Virus record (IMG/VR): IMGVR_UViG_3300036770_004813
Location: 1 to 64,000 of that record
Reading direction: 5' to 3' (one strand)
Length of the DNA: 64,000 nt
From: a virus
Below are positions 15,596-23,661 of this stretch, one piece after another. The position numbers and the translations under genes were made by a program. Numbering within the stretch: the first letter of the stretch is position 1; each line of letters begins with the position of its first letter. The notes beneath the pieces were generated by a model, which was not told the DNA's origin, did not search any database, and saw nothing but the letters and a program-made list of their open reading frames with translations.

Positions 15596-15719
15596 CGCAC
15601 CGCCCGGCTATTGCTGCAGAAGTAGCTGAACCGCCTTACCCTTGAGGCATCGCGCCAAAAGGAAAGGTGACCTTCTGTCTTGGCATCGCGCCAATGAGAA
15701 GATCACCTAAAGTTTTCCC
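15591..15719 (-). promoter_or_regulatory. Structured leader of the capsid gene with three GGYGCGATGCC repeats
   Basis: Copies at 15591-15601, 15646-15656 and 15682-15692 (minus-strand sense). Each contains an ATG. The first two start a 16-codon frame (MPRQKVTFPFGAMPQG, stop), the third is the 5'-most capsid start. GGTGATCTT and AAGGTCACC can pair around the first copy. Likely translational control; no known family recognised. Confidence 0.5.
15711..15719 (-). promoter_or_regulatory. Late start-associated motif GGGAAAACT
   Basis: Between the scaffold stop and the capsid leader, about 115 nt before the first capsid start candidate. Confidence 0.6.
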
Positions 15720-15733
15720 GGTCAGTTAGAAAA

Positions 15734-16531
15734 TCAGCTGCCGTAGTGTTCTGACAGGTAGCTAGAGCCGGATTTGGCCCTTGCTTCCTCGACCGATCGA
15801 ACCTGAGTGGTTCTGACGCCACGGGCACCAACGAAACCGCCGGAACCTTCCCCGCCCTTAGGCTTAAAGAATGTGCCGATCACAGGGGAGTTATCGGCTT
15901 GGGCATTTAGCCAAGCCACAGGATCAATGTCCCCGCTATCGGTTTTGATCCGATCGCCGTCAGCATCTACGACGTAGAGCTTGCCGGTGGCTTCATCAAT
16001 CCTTAGGTGCCGCTTGCCCTGAAATTCCATCCAGGCATCGAAGAACGAAAGGCCTGAGCTGTCGGCACCATCGCGGCCCTCGGCAGCAGAGAAGATGCTG
16101 CGGGCAGCAGTTTTGATCTCTAAGGCGATTCGCTTCTCCTTTTCCCGTTGCGCAACATCATTAGCTTTGCGCACGTTCTCCTGTGCCTTGCTTTCGAGCC
16201 GCTGACGTTCAGCAGCAGTGAGCTGCTCACGTTCCCTAAGTTGCCGTTCCAATTCAGCGGCACGCTCCTGGGCAGCCTTGTAAGCCTCAGGGTTTAGATC
16301 CTTGACGGTGCTGAGCTGTGTCTCTAGGTTGGCCAGTTGCCTTTCCAGTTGCTTGCGGCGCTCCCGTTCAGTGCGCAAGGCTTTTTCGCCAGCTTCCCCG
16401 AGCGGTTCGCCATCAGGGCTTGGATCACTGCCGCCACCGTCGCCTTCATCTGAAGGGTCAGGATCGACAGAATTAAGGATCTCCCAGTCCCATGGCATCG
16501 TGAAGGGACTGAAAAATGAATTGATGTTCAT
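15734..16531 (-). CDS. Capsid scaffolding protein
   Basis: 265 aa: acidic N-terminus (DPDPSDEGDGGGSDPSPDGE), a long coiled coil at about residues 45-145 rich in Arg/Glu/Gln, then a C-terminal part with DPVAWLNAQADNSPVIGTFF and a flexible tail. Composition and position just before the major capsid gene fit a phage scaffold. It is preceded by the motif and a 13-codon leader frame (16528-16569) that overlaps its ATG as ATGA. Confidence 0.7.
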   Translation of the reverse strand: MNINSFFSPFTMPWDWEILNSVDPDPSDEGDGGGSDPSPDGEPLGEAGEKALRTERERRKQLERQLANLETQLSTVKDLNPEAYKAAQERAAELERQLREREQLTAAERQRLESKAQENVRKANDVAQREKEKRIALEIKTAARSIFSAAEGRDGADSSGLSFFDAWMEFQGKRHLRIDEATGKLYVVDADGDRIKTDSGDIDPVAWLNAQADNSPVIGTFFKPKGGEGSGGFVGARGVRTTQVRSVEEARAKSGSSYLSEHYGS

Positions 16532-16573
16532 GCGTTGCCCGTGGATCGCCCATCGGGTGCAAGTTGCATGATT

Positions 16574-16582
16574 AGTTTTCCC
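16574..16582 (-). promoter_or_regulatory. Late start-associated motif GGGAAAACT
   Basis: 42 nt before the scaffold ATG. An ATG 4 nt after the motif opens a 13-codon leader peptide coupled to the scaffold start. Confidence 0.65.
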
Positions 16583-16586
16583 GGTG

Positions 16587-16739
16587 CTATTGCCTAGCCT
16601 TTTGCACGGCAGTATTGATCACTCTTGTATTGTTCTCGCGGCGCTGCAACCGCTGGCGATTGGCGATCACAGCAAGGTCTGCTAGCTCGCTGTTTTCCAT
16701 GCGGTCGGGGTCTTGGGTGTTGGGGTTGGAGCGTTCCAT
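16587..16739 (-). CDS. Small helical protein
   Basis: 50 aa (MERSNPNTQDPDRMENSELA..., ending VQKARQ). ATG overlaps the stop of the upstream gene (TGATG). Highly charged and helical; likely a minor structural or assembly peptide. Confidence 0.55.
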   Translation of the reverse strand: MERSNPNTQDPDRMENSELADLAVIANRQRLQRRENNTRVINTAVQKARQ

Positions 16740-18052
16740 CATTCTGCCCAGATTAGTTCGCCGTAGTCCTTGTCAGTGTAGATAATTTCTACCTGATCGT
16801 AGAAGGTGCTATTTAGTGGATTCGGGAAACGGTTAACGTAAGTCAGGCTGACGGCTATATCAGCATATCGCTTTTTCTGAATTGTAAAGTCGTAATACTC
16901 AAGCAATTCGGCTGGCGGTTCTTCGCTTAAAAGCCATTCTCCATCAAGAATAAGATCCAACCCAGGCCGCCTACTTTCAATAATGTAGATACCGGTATCA
17001 TTTCCGTCAATGTAAGACCTGACGCCTCCCTCGATTCTATGAGCACCCGGCCTGCCCCATTCAAAAGTACGCTTTTCAGTAGGTTGCCCAAAAGTATCTG
17101 TTGATATATTCATAAATATCTCTTTGATTTCCTTGGTAAGCTCGATCCGCTCAATATAAATCTTGCTTGGATCACCCGTGACATGCTTAGGCTGTGGATA
17201 TTTGGATTCAGGATCTAATCCGCCTAGCGTGTTAAATCCCTCCTCCACATTTCTTAGTTCAAATAGACTTGTTTCCAGCAAAGCTGGATTTCCCTTTTTT
17301 GCAAAGAAGTAAATATACGATGACTTGTTGACTTTTCTTGAGTCAAAGAACAAGCCAAGTTGCCAGCTGTATCTTTCTTCGTCAGTTGTAGTTGCATTCA
17401 AGGTGCCCGCGACTTCAAGGTAAAGCCTGTCTTTTGTGCTTTCAATAATTGACAAATGAATTAAGGAATCATTGCTTGGGAACGAGCTTGCGGATTTATC
17501 AAAGGTAGTATGAGCTGGCAAAACGTAGGGCTCGCCAGATGCGGGCACAACAAAGAAGCGGTAAGTTTCATAAGCAGATGGAAGAGTCATAATGTTTCGC
17601 GAGGCCGTCAACTCGGATCCAAGAACACCTAGGCGGTTGCTAGCCGTACCTCTTTTTTCTTTAAGTTCTTGAATGATCCAAGAAAAGATTGCTTTATTAT
17701 TTTTCCTTTTAGGCAGCACCGTTCTAGTTTTATTTTCCGGCACCCCGCGAGTAACCTCCTTTTTGTTTGCCTTTTGTTCCGCCTCTTCCTTCTTGATTTC
17801 CTGCACCGCCTCGGCTTTGACCTTGTTTTCATTCTCCCTGCGGTCTAGCCTCTCACGATTCGCCGCCTGAGCCGCCCTAGACGTTTCAAGGATTGACGCC
17901 GAGGGCGTTACGGTGATCTGTGTAGAGGCTGGCGACCTTCGCCCTTGGCTATCTGCCTGCCATGTTGAATCAAAATATAGGCCATCTTTTTCTGATCTCC
18001 AATCATCAGTTGTAGCATTATCTTCAAAGCGTCGTGATGTCATCGCAGACAA
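16739..18052 (-). CDS. Unknown phage structural protein
   Basis: 437 aa. A charged coiled coil (about residues 60-105, with NKVKAEAVQEIKKEEAEQ) is followed by a large beta-rich part of aromatic-rich strands (SSYIYFFAKKGNPALLETSL, DLILDGEWLLSEEP). A+T-richer than its neighbours. It lies between tail-tip-associated genes and the scaffold gene. I do not recognise the family. Confidence 0.55.
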   Translation of the reverse strand: MSAMTSRRFEDNATTDDWRSEKDGLYFDSTWQADSQGRRSPASTQITVTPSASILETSRAAQAANRERLDRRENENKVKAEAVQEIKKEEAEQKANKKEVTRGVPENKTRTVLPKRKNNKAIFSWIIQELKEKRGTASNRLGVLGSELTASRNIMTLPSAYETYRFFVVPASGEPYVLPAHTTFDKSASSFPSNDSLIHLSIIESTKDRLYLEVAGTLNATTTDEERYSWQLGLFFDSRKVNKSSYIYFFAKKGNPALLETSLFELRNVEEGFNTLGGLDPESKYPQPKHVTGDPSKIYIERIELTKEIKEIFMNISTDTFGQPTEKRTFEWGRPGAHRIEGGVRSYIDGNDTGIYIIESRRPGLDLILDGEWLLSEEPPAELLEYYDFTIQKKRYADIAVSLTYVNRFPNPLNSTFYDQVEIIYTDKDYGELIWAE

Positions 18053-18461
18053 ATCTTATGTTATATGCCCTGGGTTGCCCTGGTGCTAGAACAATGTTAG
18101 GCGCTTCAGTCCAGAGCCCTGCAATGTTTGTATCCCAGGTCGTGCCATTGCCCAGCACAAGATAAACAGAATCATAATTTAATCCTGTTCCTGTTGTATT
18201 GGCTTGGAATGATGCGGTAACGATTGGCGTTTGAAATCTTTGGGTTGCAGAATCGTAACTACCTGCGGCTAAGGTGAAGGTATAACGAGCGTAACCATTA
18301 GCAGCTTGGGCAGTGATCTCCGCAGCGTCCCACTGGGCTGTAGTTGAATTTAGGGTTAGGCCAGTGGTTGCATTAGCAAGGCATAGCCTGGCGTTACGGC
18401 CTAGATAAGCTGCAGCATATACCCTGGCTAATTCTGCGCTGGACCATTGAAATGCGGCCAT
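18024..18461 (-). CDS. Unknown virion-associated protein
   Basis: 145 aa, mostly beta strands, Thr/Ala/Asn-rich (NSTTAQWDAAEITAQAANGYA, RFQTPIVTASFQANTTGTGL). The 3' end overlaps the next gene by 29 nt. Similar composition to the preceding gene; probably a tail or capsid surface component. Confidence 0.5.
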   Translation of the reverse strand: MAAFQWSSAELARVYAAAYLGRNARLCLANATTGLTLNSTTAQWDAAEITAQAANGYARYTFTLAAGSYDSATQRFQTPIVTASFQANTTGTGLNYDSVYLVLGNGTTWDTNIAGLWTEAPNIVLAPGQPRAYNIRFVCDDITTL

Positions 18462-18493
18462 GGATCAGGGCTCCTTTCTTTAGGGTTCGATGG

Positions 18494-18925
18494 TTAGGTG
18501 GTAGTGAAAGAAAGGATGCCATTTGCATTCCAGACAACCTTGAAAGGTGTGCCATCAGCAGCGGTTTGGCTGCCGTCGAAGTTGATGAAGAGTACGGGCG
18601 GGTCGTTGGTATCTGTGTCGTTGTAGAGGATGCCAAAGCTGGAAGTGATCGCCCCACCCGAAGCATTCCAGGTCACGTCATCCGCGTCAAACATTGCATC
18701 ATTGGTCGTTACCGTCGTCACGGCAACATTGGTCAGTGAAGCGCCGCCCGTGGTGTAACCACTCCCGTTTGCAACCTCCGTTCCACCTGTTGCCGCCAGG
18801 GTGGTGTGGGTTGCGTCGAACGTTGCAGCGGTGAGGAGTTTTAGCTTATAGGTGTCAGAAACGGAGTTTGCGCCTGATGCAAACCTAGAAACGGTGTGGT
18901 TGTAAAGGCTTACGGTTACTGCCAT
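18494..18925 (-). CDS. Phage structural protein of the MAVTVxxYNHT family
   Basis: 143 aa. Starts MAVTVSLYNHTVSRFASG and contains YKLKLLTAATFDATHTTLAA, a widespread phage protein type usually found among tail or decoration genes (FDATHTTL is the signature I recognise). All-beta, ends ILSFTTT. Motif GGGAAAACT lies 23 nt before the ATG. Confidence 0.7.
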   Translation of the reverse strand: MAVTVSLYNHTVSRFASGANSVSDTYKLKLLTAATFDATHTTLAATGGTEVANGSGYTTGGASLTNVAVTTVTTNDAMFDADDVTWNASGGAITSSFGILYNDTDTNDPPVLFINFDGSQTAADGTPFKVVWNANGILSFTTT

Positions 18926-18948
18926 TCATAGTGAGGCTGTTCATGTTT

Positions 18949-18957
18949 AGTTTTCCC
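18949..18957 (-). promoter_or_regulatory. Late start-associated motif GGGAAAACT
   Basis: In the gap after the tail-tip gene, 23 nt before the ATG at 18925. Confidence 0.7.
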
Positions 18958-18963
18958 GGTTCA

Positions 18964-21900
18964 TTAGCCAAGGGGCCCTGTTGGCGTAAAGTTACCTGTG
19001 ATCGTGCATTTTCCTTTTAATATCCTTAGGTCATCTATGTAGCCACTGAAGAAGCGATTTGGAGAGTGAGTAGAATCACCAATGAAAGTTTGAGCGCTTG
19101 TGGAATTTATTGTCCCGGAAACTGTCGCAGAAGCAGATTCAACGCCATTGATATAAACCTTGGCGGTGGTTCCAATTCGGCATACGGCTATATGATGCCA
19201 AGTCGATAACGCTAGACTCTGAATTGCCGTGACGGCTAATGCTGTAGTGGAATTTATGTAAACACCAGGGTTGCCTCCATGTCGAATCATGATGCCATTG
19301 GTGTACTGCCCTAACTCCAATAGGGTTGCAAAGCTTACATTTGTCTTGCTTGTCATCCAGAACCAGAGTTGTAATTCAAAATCACCAGGGAAGCTAAGCA
19401 GGTTGGTTCCTGCAATTTGCAGCCTAACATTATTGCTTGTAAGCGAAGATAAGTAATCAAAGAAGCCAGCTTCAGCATATTTTGCTTGAGTATTGCTAAC
19501 AACATAACGTGTTTGAGTTCCTTGGATTGTAACTGCTAAGTTATTGCCAGATAGATCTACAGGTGCTGTGTTGCTTCCAACTGTGCCATCAAACGATAGG
19601 TAGAGGGATGCCCCCGTTGAAGTTGGGAACGGCCCGGTTGGTGGAGCATCAGTGCGTGCTACTCCCTTGGTAACGCGGAAGTTATCAATCTTCCCAAGCC
19701 ATGTGTAGGCCGCTGAGAAGTACATCCCGACCGAGCATACGTTGCCAGTTAGGTTGGTTGTATTTGTGAGAGTGCTTCCAACCTGTGCGTCATCAACAAA
19801 CAACCTTAAGGAAGATCCCGTGCGAGTAACCCGAACAAACGCCCATGTGTTAGCCGCCATGTGTGGCCCCATTGGCGTGCCACCGGAACCGGTGGTGCTT
19901 AGCCACCAGTACCCACTAAACACAGAGAGCGCTAACTGACCAAAGGTAAACAAGCCGTTATTGCTTGCAGAGGTAAACAAGCAATGGCATTCAACTGTGA
20001 AATCACCAGTACCAAAAGCGAATGCACTGTCTGCAGGAGTAGAGATGTAATCTCCAGCGTTTGCAAGTAACAGAGATCCTGTCCCGTACTTGGGATCTGT
20101 TGTTGAGATCACGGCATTGCCGAAACGTGTCATCGCAAAATTGTTACTACTTGCATCCGTAAATGTTGTGGAGTTATCTGCGCCGTCCAATGGCAGCAGC
20201 AAGGATACGTTTGCCATGAATGGATCACCAGGATTAACTTGTGGTACTTGCCCTGTCAACAGGATAGTTTCTGCTGTTGGCACGTTGATCGTGAGTGCTT
20301 GGGCTACAACCTGCGGCGCAATAGCAGCAACATCTACCACCGCAGCAGGCACCAGCACCTTAGTGGCATCCTCTCCGGCCCGATCAGGTGCCACGGCAGC
20401 CACCTGAATTGTGGCCACTGGTACGGCAACAATCAGCGAGGCATCACCTGCCTTATCAGGTGCAATCGCTGCAACCTGCACAATAGAGGTGGGAACATCA
20501 ATAATCAAGGAAATATCACCCACTTTTTCAGGTATGTTTCCAGCAACATAAACAACAGTCGCGGGCACATTAACAGTCGTAAACTTATCAACTGTTGGCA
20601 ACTCAGGCGCCACGGTTACGACGGCAGAAGGCACTGCAACAGCCCTGCCATTCAGCACGCTAGGTGCATTAGCAGTGATGCTGATTTCCTTGGTTGGTGC
20701 CAGCACAAGGTTATAGGCTTCCACCGAAGCACCAACTTTCAACCCAGCCTCAAGGTCCAGGGCCGTTGGAATCCATTCTTGAATATCAAATCCAGCCCCA
20801 ACTTGTATCCCTGCTGTAAGCTCTACAGTTTCATGGTATGGAGGAATGATAACAGCAGGATTGATGATCTTTTGATAAACAGGCGCCGTCCCTGTAGGAA
20901 GAGAAGCAAACAAGCTAGTTAGGTCAGGATTCAAGGGATCGAATCCTGTTGGGATCGCAATAGCATTGGCAGGCATCGGACTAGCGTTGGTCGTCACGGC
21001 TGCTGTAGCAGGTAGCACCGTGGCTCCTGGCGGCAGTGGGAACCAAGCGTTAGCCACGGTGCCATCTATTGCACCCCAGAAGAGACCATCAACAGTGCAG
21101 ACAAAGCCTGTGGGGTTGATTGTCCATGTTGTGCCGTTGACCCTATACGCTGCCGTGCAACCGTTCAGCCGCACATAGAACAGGTCAAATGGTTTGGGTG
21201 GTGTATCAATCGGCAGGAGCTGCAGGCCAGCGCCAGAGCGGTTCGCTAGCAGCAGTCTATTCTCTGTGCGTGCATAATTTAATGCCTTCTGTGCAGCATC
21301 TGATTTTTGTACGGTATAGAGTCCAGGGCCTAGTTTGATGATCCTATCGTCGGACACATACGGTGGGCTAAGTTCTAATGCGGTTTGAGAAGTCGCAGAG
21401 CCTACAGCCCAGACTAACTCGCCTTGCTGTTCTACGCTTGGCGTCTTTTGGTCTTCTGCCTTGTTCCTTGCCTGCTGCCCTGGGCGTTTCTGCAGGCCAT
21501 ATTCTCTTTCTGTTCTGATGCGAACTTCGCTGCCGTATTCAACAAGGTATGAAGCACTATTGATGATGCCAGTCACCCTGCTTAGCCAGTTTATATCGCT
21601 ACGATCTGGCAGCAGTTGCGCCTGCTTGGAAATCTCATCAGAGCCAAATGGGGTGGATACAAAAGGAACCTTGTTAGTTGTGATTGTTTTTGTTATCCCT
21701 GTATCCTCGTCCTTGAAGTATTCAACTGTGGTTTTTTGAGACTCTGCTACCGGAAGCGCCCTAAACGCTTCAATGGAACCATCAAAGCCGCAACTGCTGG
21801 CAATGAGCCCCAGTGGCGAGGTTGTCACCGTATATTCAGCGGTTACTTCTGAAACATCTTCATTTGGATCGGGTGGAGTGAATGGTAGTGGGTCACCATT

Positions 21901-22911
21901 CTCGTCAACTGGTGGCGCAACTAATACCCCTTTCTTAAATTCAAATTTAGTTATGGTGGTCGTTGTTCCCATCAAGTCAGTCCTAGTTGATTCGCGCTTT
22001 ACAAGCCGATCTCTTAGGTCATAGGTCGATATGTTGACGGTCGTTATTTTAACTACGCCTTTTTGTTCTTTCTCTTCTCCATCTTCATCCGTATACGAGT
22101 GTATATATTGCTCAGTAGAAAAGCTCTCATCCTTTTCCCAGTCTCTCTTTTGTCGTTTATCATCATCATTAGGGTCATTGGGGTCATTATCAGGTGGCTT
22201 TAGCTGCGTCGATTCATATTTGGCATACACCGTATCTGCCGGCAATTCACCTACGGTTTGAGGCGTTAAATCAATCAGATCATTGTGTGCAATCAATGGG
22301 CCAGCAACAGGGCTGCTACCGTTCAGATTGATAAATTCAACCTGTTCATTTTCATTGATCCGGCAACGGTAGCACTCGGCCTCGGCAATCCTTGCCAGCT
22401 CCTGAACAAAGCCGGAAGACAAGTCCCACTCATCTGCAATCTTGCTATTGGTAAATGGAATGGTTGACGCAGCCGTTAACCCTAGTGAAGTTAGGATATT
22501 CTGTGCAACATAGGCCGCACTTATATTCTGTGCATAAGCTCTCCTTTCAACTTCAGGCACATCTGAATTAGCTTCTGCTTCAGTGATATTCTTAACAGGT
22601 GGTTTCCTATCTTGCATATAAGCAAACTTGCAACCCACCAGAACGCTTGTTACATCCTTCAACGGGTTAGCAAAACTATTCAGCACCCGCAGCCGACGCG
22701 TAACCCTTGCAATCCAGTTTTGACCATCGGAATAGGCCAGGTGCACATCCTGCCCTGGTGACAGCAGGTGAACGCCCTTTAGGTTGATTGTGCCCTTCGT
22801 GGTGATCACCCCACCGCCAGAACCCTGGAGGTACGAATCAGCAAACGTTGATGGTTCAACCGCTAGCGGCCCTAGGTTGCACCATACCCTGTGTCTAGTA
22901 TCTATTGTCAT
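18964..22911 (-). CDS. Tail-tip hub with repeat stalk and two LamG domains
   Basis: 1315 aa. The N-terminal 550 or so residues look like a baseplate hub (GSGGGVITTKGTINLKGVHL, FVQELARIAEAECYRCRINE). About residues 770-885 hold imperfect repeats of roughly 28 residues (VPxxxVxVAAIAPDKAGDxS), a likely stalk. Two laminin-G-like domains follow, about 900-1090 (ending GKIDNFRVTKGVART) and 1100-1310 (ending YIDDLRILKGKC). The product should join the tail tip to glycan-binding heads. Overlaps the distal tail gene by 4 nt. Confidence 0.75.
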   Translation of the reverse strand: MTIDTRHRVWCNLGPLAVEPSTFADSYLQGSGGGVITTKGTINLKGVHLLSPGQDVHLAYSDGQNWIARVTRRLRVLNSFANPLKDVTSVLVGCKFAYMQDRKPPVKNITEAEANSDVPEVERRAYAQNISAAYVAQNILTSLGLTAASTIPFTNSKIADEWDLSSGFVQELARIAEAECYRCRINENEQVEFINLNGSSPVAGPLIAHNDLIDLTPQTVGELPADTVYAKYESTQLKPPDNDPNDPNDDDKRQKRDWEKDESFSTEQYIHSYTDEDGEEKEQKGVVKITTVNISTYDLRDRLVKRESTRTDLMGTTTTITKFEFKKGVLVAPPVDENGDPLPFTPPDPNEDVSEVTAEYTVTTSPLGLIASSCGFDGSIEAFRALPVAESQKTTVEYFKDEDTGITKTITTNKVPFVSTPFGSDEISKQAQLLPDRSDINWLSRVTGIINSASYLVEYGSEVRIRTEREYGLQKRPGQQARNKAEDQKTPSVEQQGELVWAVGSATSQTALELSPPYVSDDRIIKLGPGLYTVQKSDAAQKALNYARTENRLLLANRSGAGLQLLPIDTPPKPFDLFYVRLNGCTAAYRVNGTTWTINPTGFVCTVDGLFWGAIDGTVANAWFPLPPGATVLPATAAVTTNASPMPANAIAIPTGFDPLNPDLTSLFASLPTGTAPVYQKIINPAVIIPPYHETVELTAGIQVGAGFDIQEWIPTALDLEAGLKVGASVEAYNLVLAPTKEISITANAPSVLNGRAVAVPSAVVTVAPELPTVDKFTTVNVPATVVYVAGNIPEKVGDISLIIDVPTSIVQVAAIAPDKAGDASLIVAVPVATIQVAAVAPDRAGEDATKVLVPAAVVDVAAIAPQVVAQALTINVPTAETILLTGQVPQVNPGDPFMANVSLLLPLDGADNSTTFTDASSNNFAMTRFGNAVISTTDPKYGTGSLLLANAGDYISTPADSAFAFGTGDFTVECHCLFTSASNNGLFTFGQLALSVFSGYWWLSTTGSGGTPMGPHMAANTWAFVRVTRTGSSLRLFVDDAQVGSTLTNTTNLTGNVCSVGMYFSAAYTWLGKIDNFRVTKGVARTDAPPTGPFPTSTGASLYLSFDGTVGSNTAPVDLSGNNLAVTIQGTQTRYVVSNTQAKYAEAGFFDYLSSLTSNNVRLQIAGTNLLSFPGDFELQLWFWMTSKTNVSFATLLELGQYTNGIMIRHGGNPGVYINSTTALAVTAIQSLALSTWHHIAVCRIGTTAKVYINGVESASATVSGTINSTSAQTFIGDSTHSPNRFFSGYIDDLRILKGKCTITGNFTPTGPLG

Positions 22912-23657
22912 CCTATTATTTTAATCAGTTGAAACTGAACGTCATACGTTAAACCTGTCTTTCGCACTTCTGCCTTAGGTTTGGTCCAGCTCACAGGGAA
23001 CCAAGCATTAGCAACTGGCGTGGCTGCAATGGTTGTATTCAGCCAAGCCGTCAGCAGGGTAAGGTCAGTATCACTGACCCATCCCTCCACCTCCTGCACT
23101 TCCACTAGCGATAATGCGCCTGAGATAACATGTGCCCCTGCAGGGTTGCGGTCTAACTGCGGCAGACTGGTATAGGTGTATGGGTAGGTCTTTAGTGTGA
23201 TCACAGCACCGCCGAGCGTTAAGGTGCCATGATCTATGCCATCCTCTTCGGCATCTTCCTTTTCCTCTAGCAGAATCTCTAGCGCTTGCGCAGCATCTAC
23301 CAACTCAACGGAAACCTTCGCATAGATGCCAGCGTATGCAATATCAGGCGCCTTACTGAACCAGCATGGCTTATCCGTCCAGTTGAAACCTACATCCTCT
23401 CCACTGACCAATACCACGGCACCTTGCTGGCCGGTCTTTTCAGGATCCTCCTCTGGCAGCTTATCTGTACGCCATGCACGGTAAAGATCAATCAAGCTCT
23501 CAGCATCGGCTCTCATCAGGAGGCCTGTTACCTTAAGCATTTCAGCAGTGCGACCACGGCGCACATCTGAGCCATCAAAACCAAAGGGCAGCTCTGCTGT
23601 CAGGCTGAGGTTTGGATAAATAAAGGTGTCGCCGTCGTAGCTGATCTCAATGCCCAT
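22908..23657 (-). CDS. Distal tail protein
   Basis: 249 aa, between tape measure and hub, where distal tail (Dit-like) proteins are coded. Beta-rich with ATPVANAWFPVSWTKPKAE near the end; a similar Asn-Ala-Trp-Phe-Pro phrase appears in the hub. ATGA overlap with the hub gene. Confidence 0.6.
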   Translation of the reverse strand: MGIEISYDGDTFIYPNLSLTAELPFGFDGSDVRRGRTAEMLKVTGLLMRADAESLIDLYRAWRTDKLPEEDPEKTGQQGAVVLVSGEDVGFNWTDKPCWFSKAPDIAYAGIYAKVSVELVDAAQALEILLEEKEDAEEDGIDHGTLTLGGAVITLKTYPYTYTSLPQLDRNPAGAHVISGALSLVEVQEVEGWVSDTDLTLLTAWLNTTIAATPVANAWFPVSWTKPKAEVRKTGLTYDVQFQLIKIIG

Positions 23658-23661
23658 GTCT

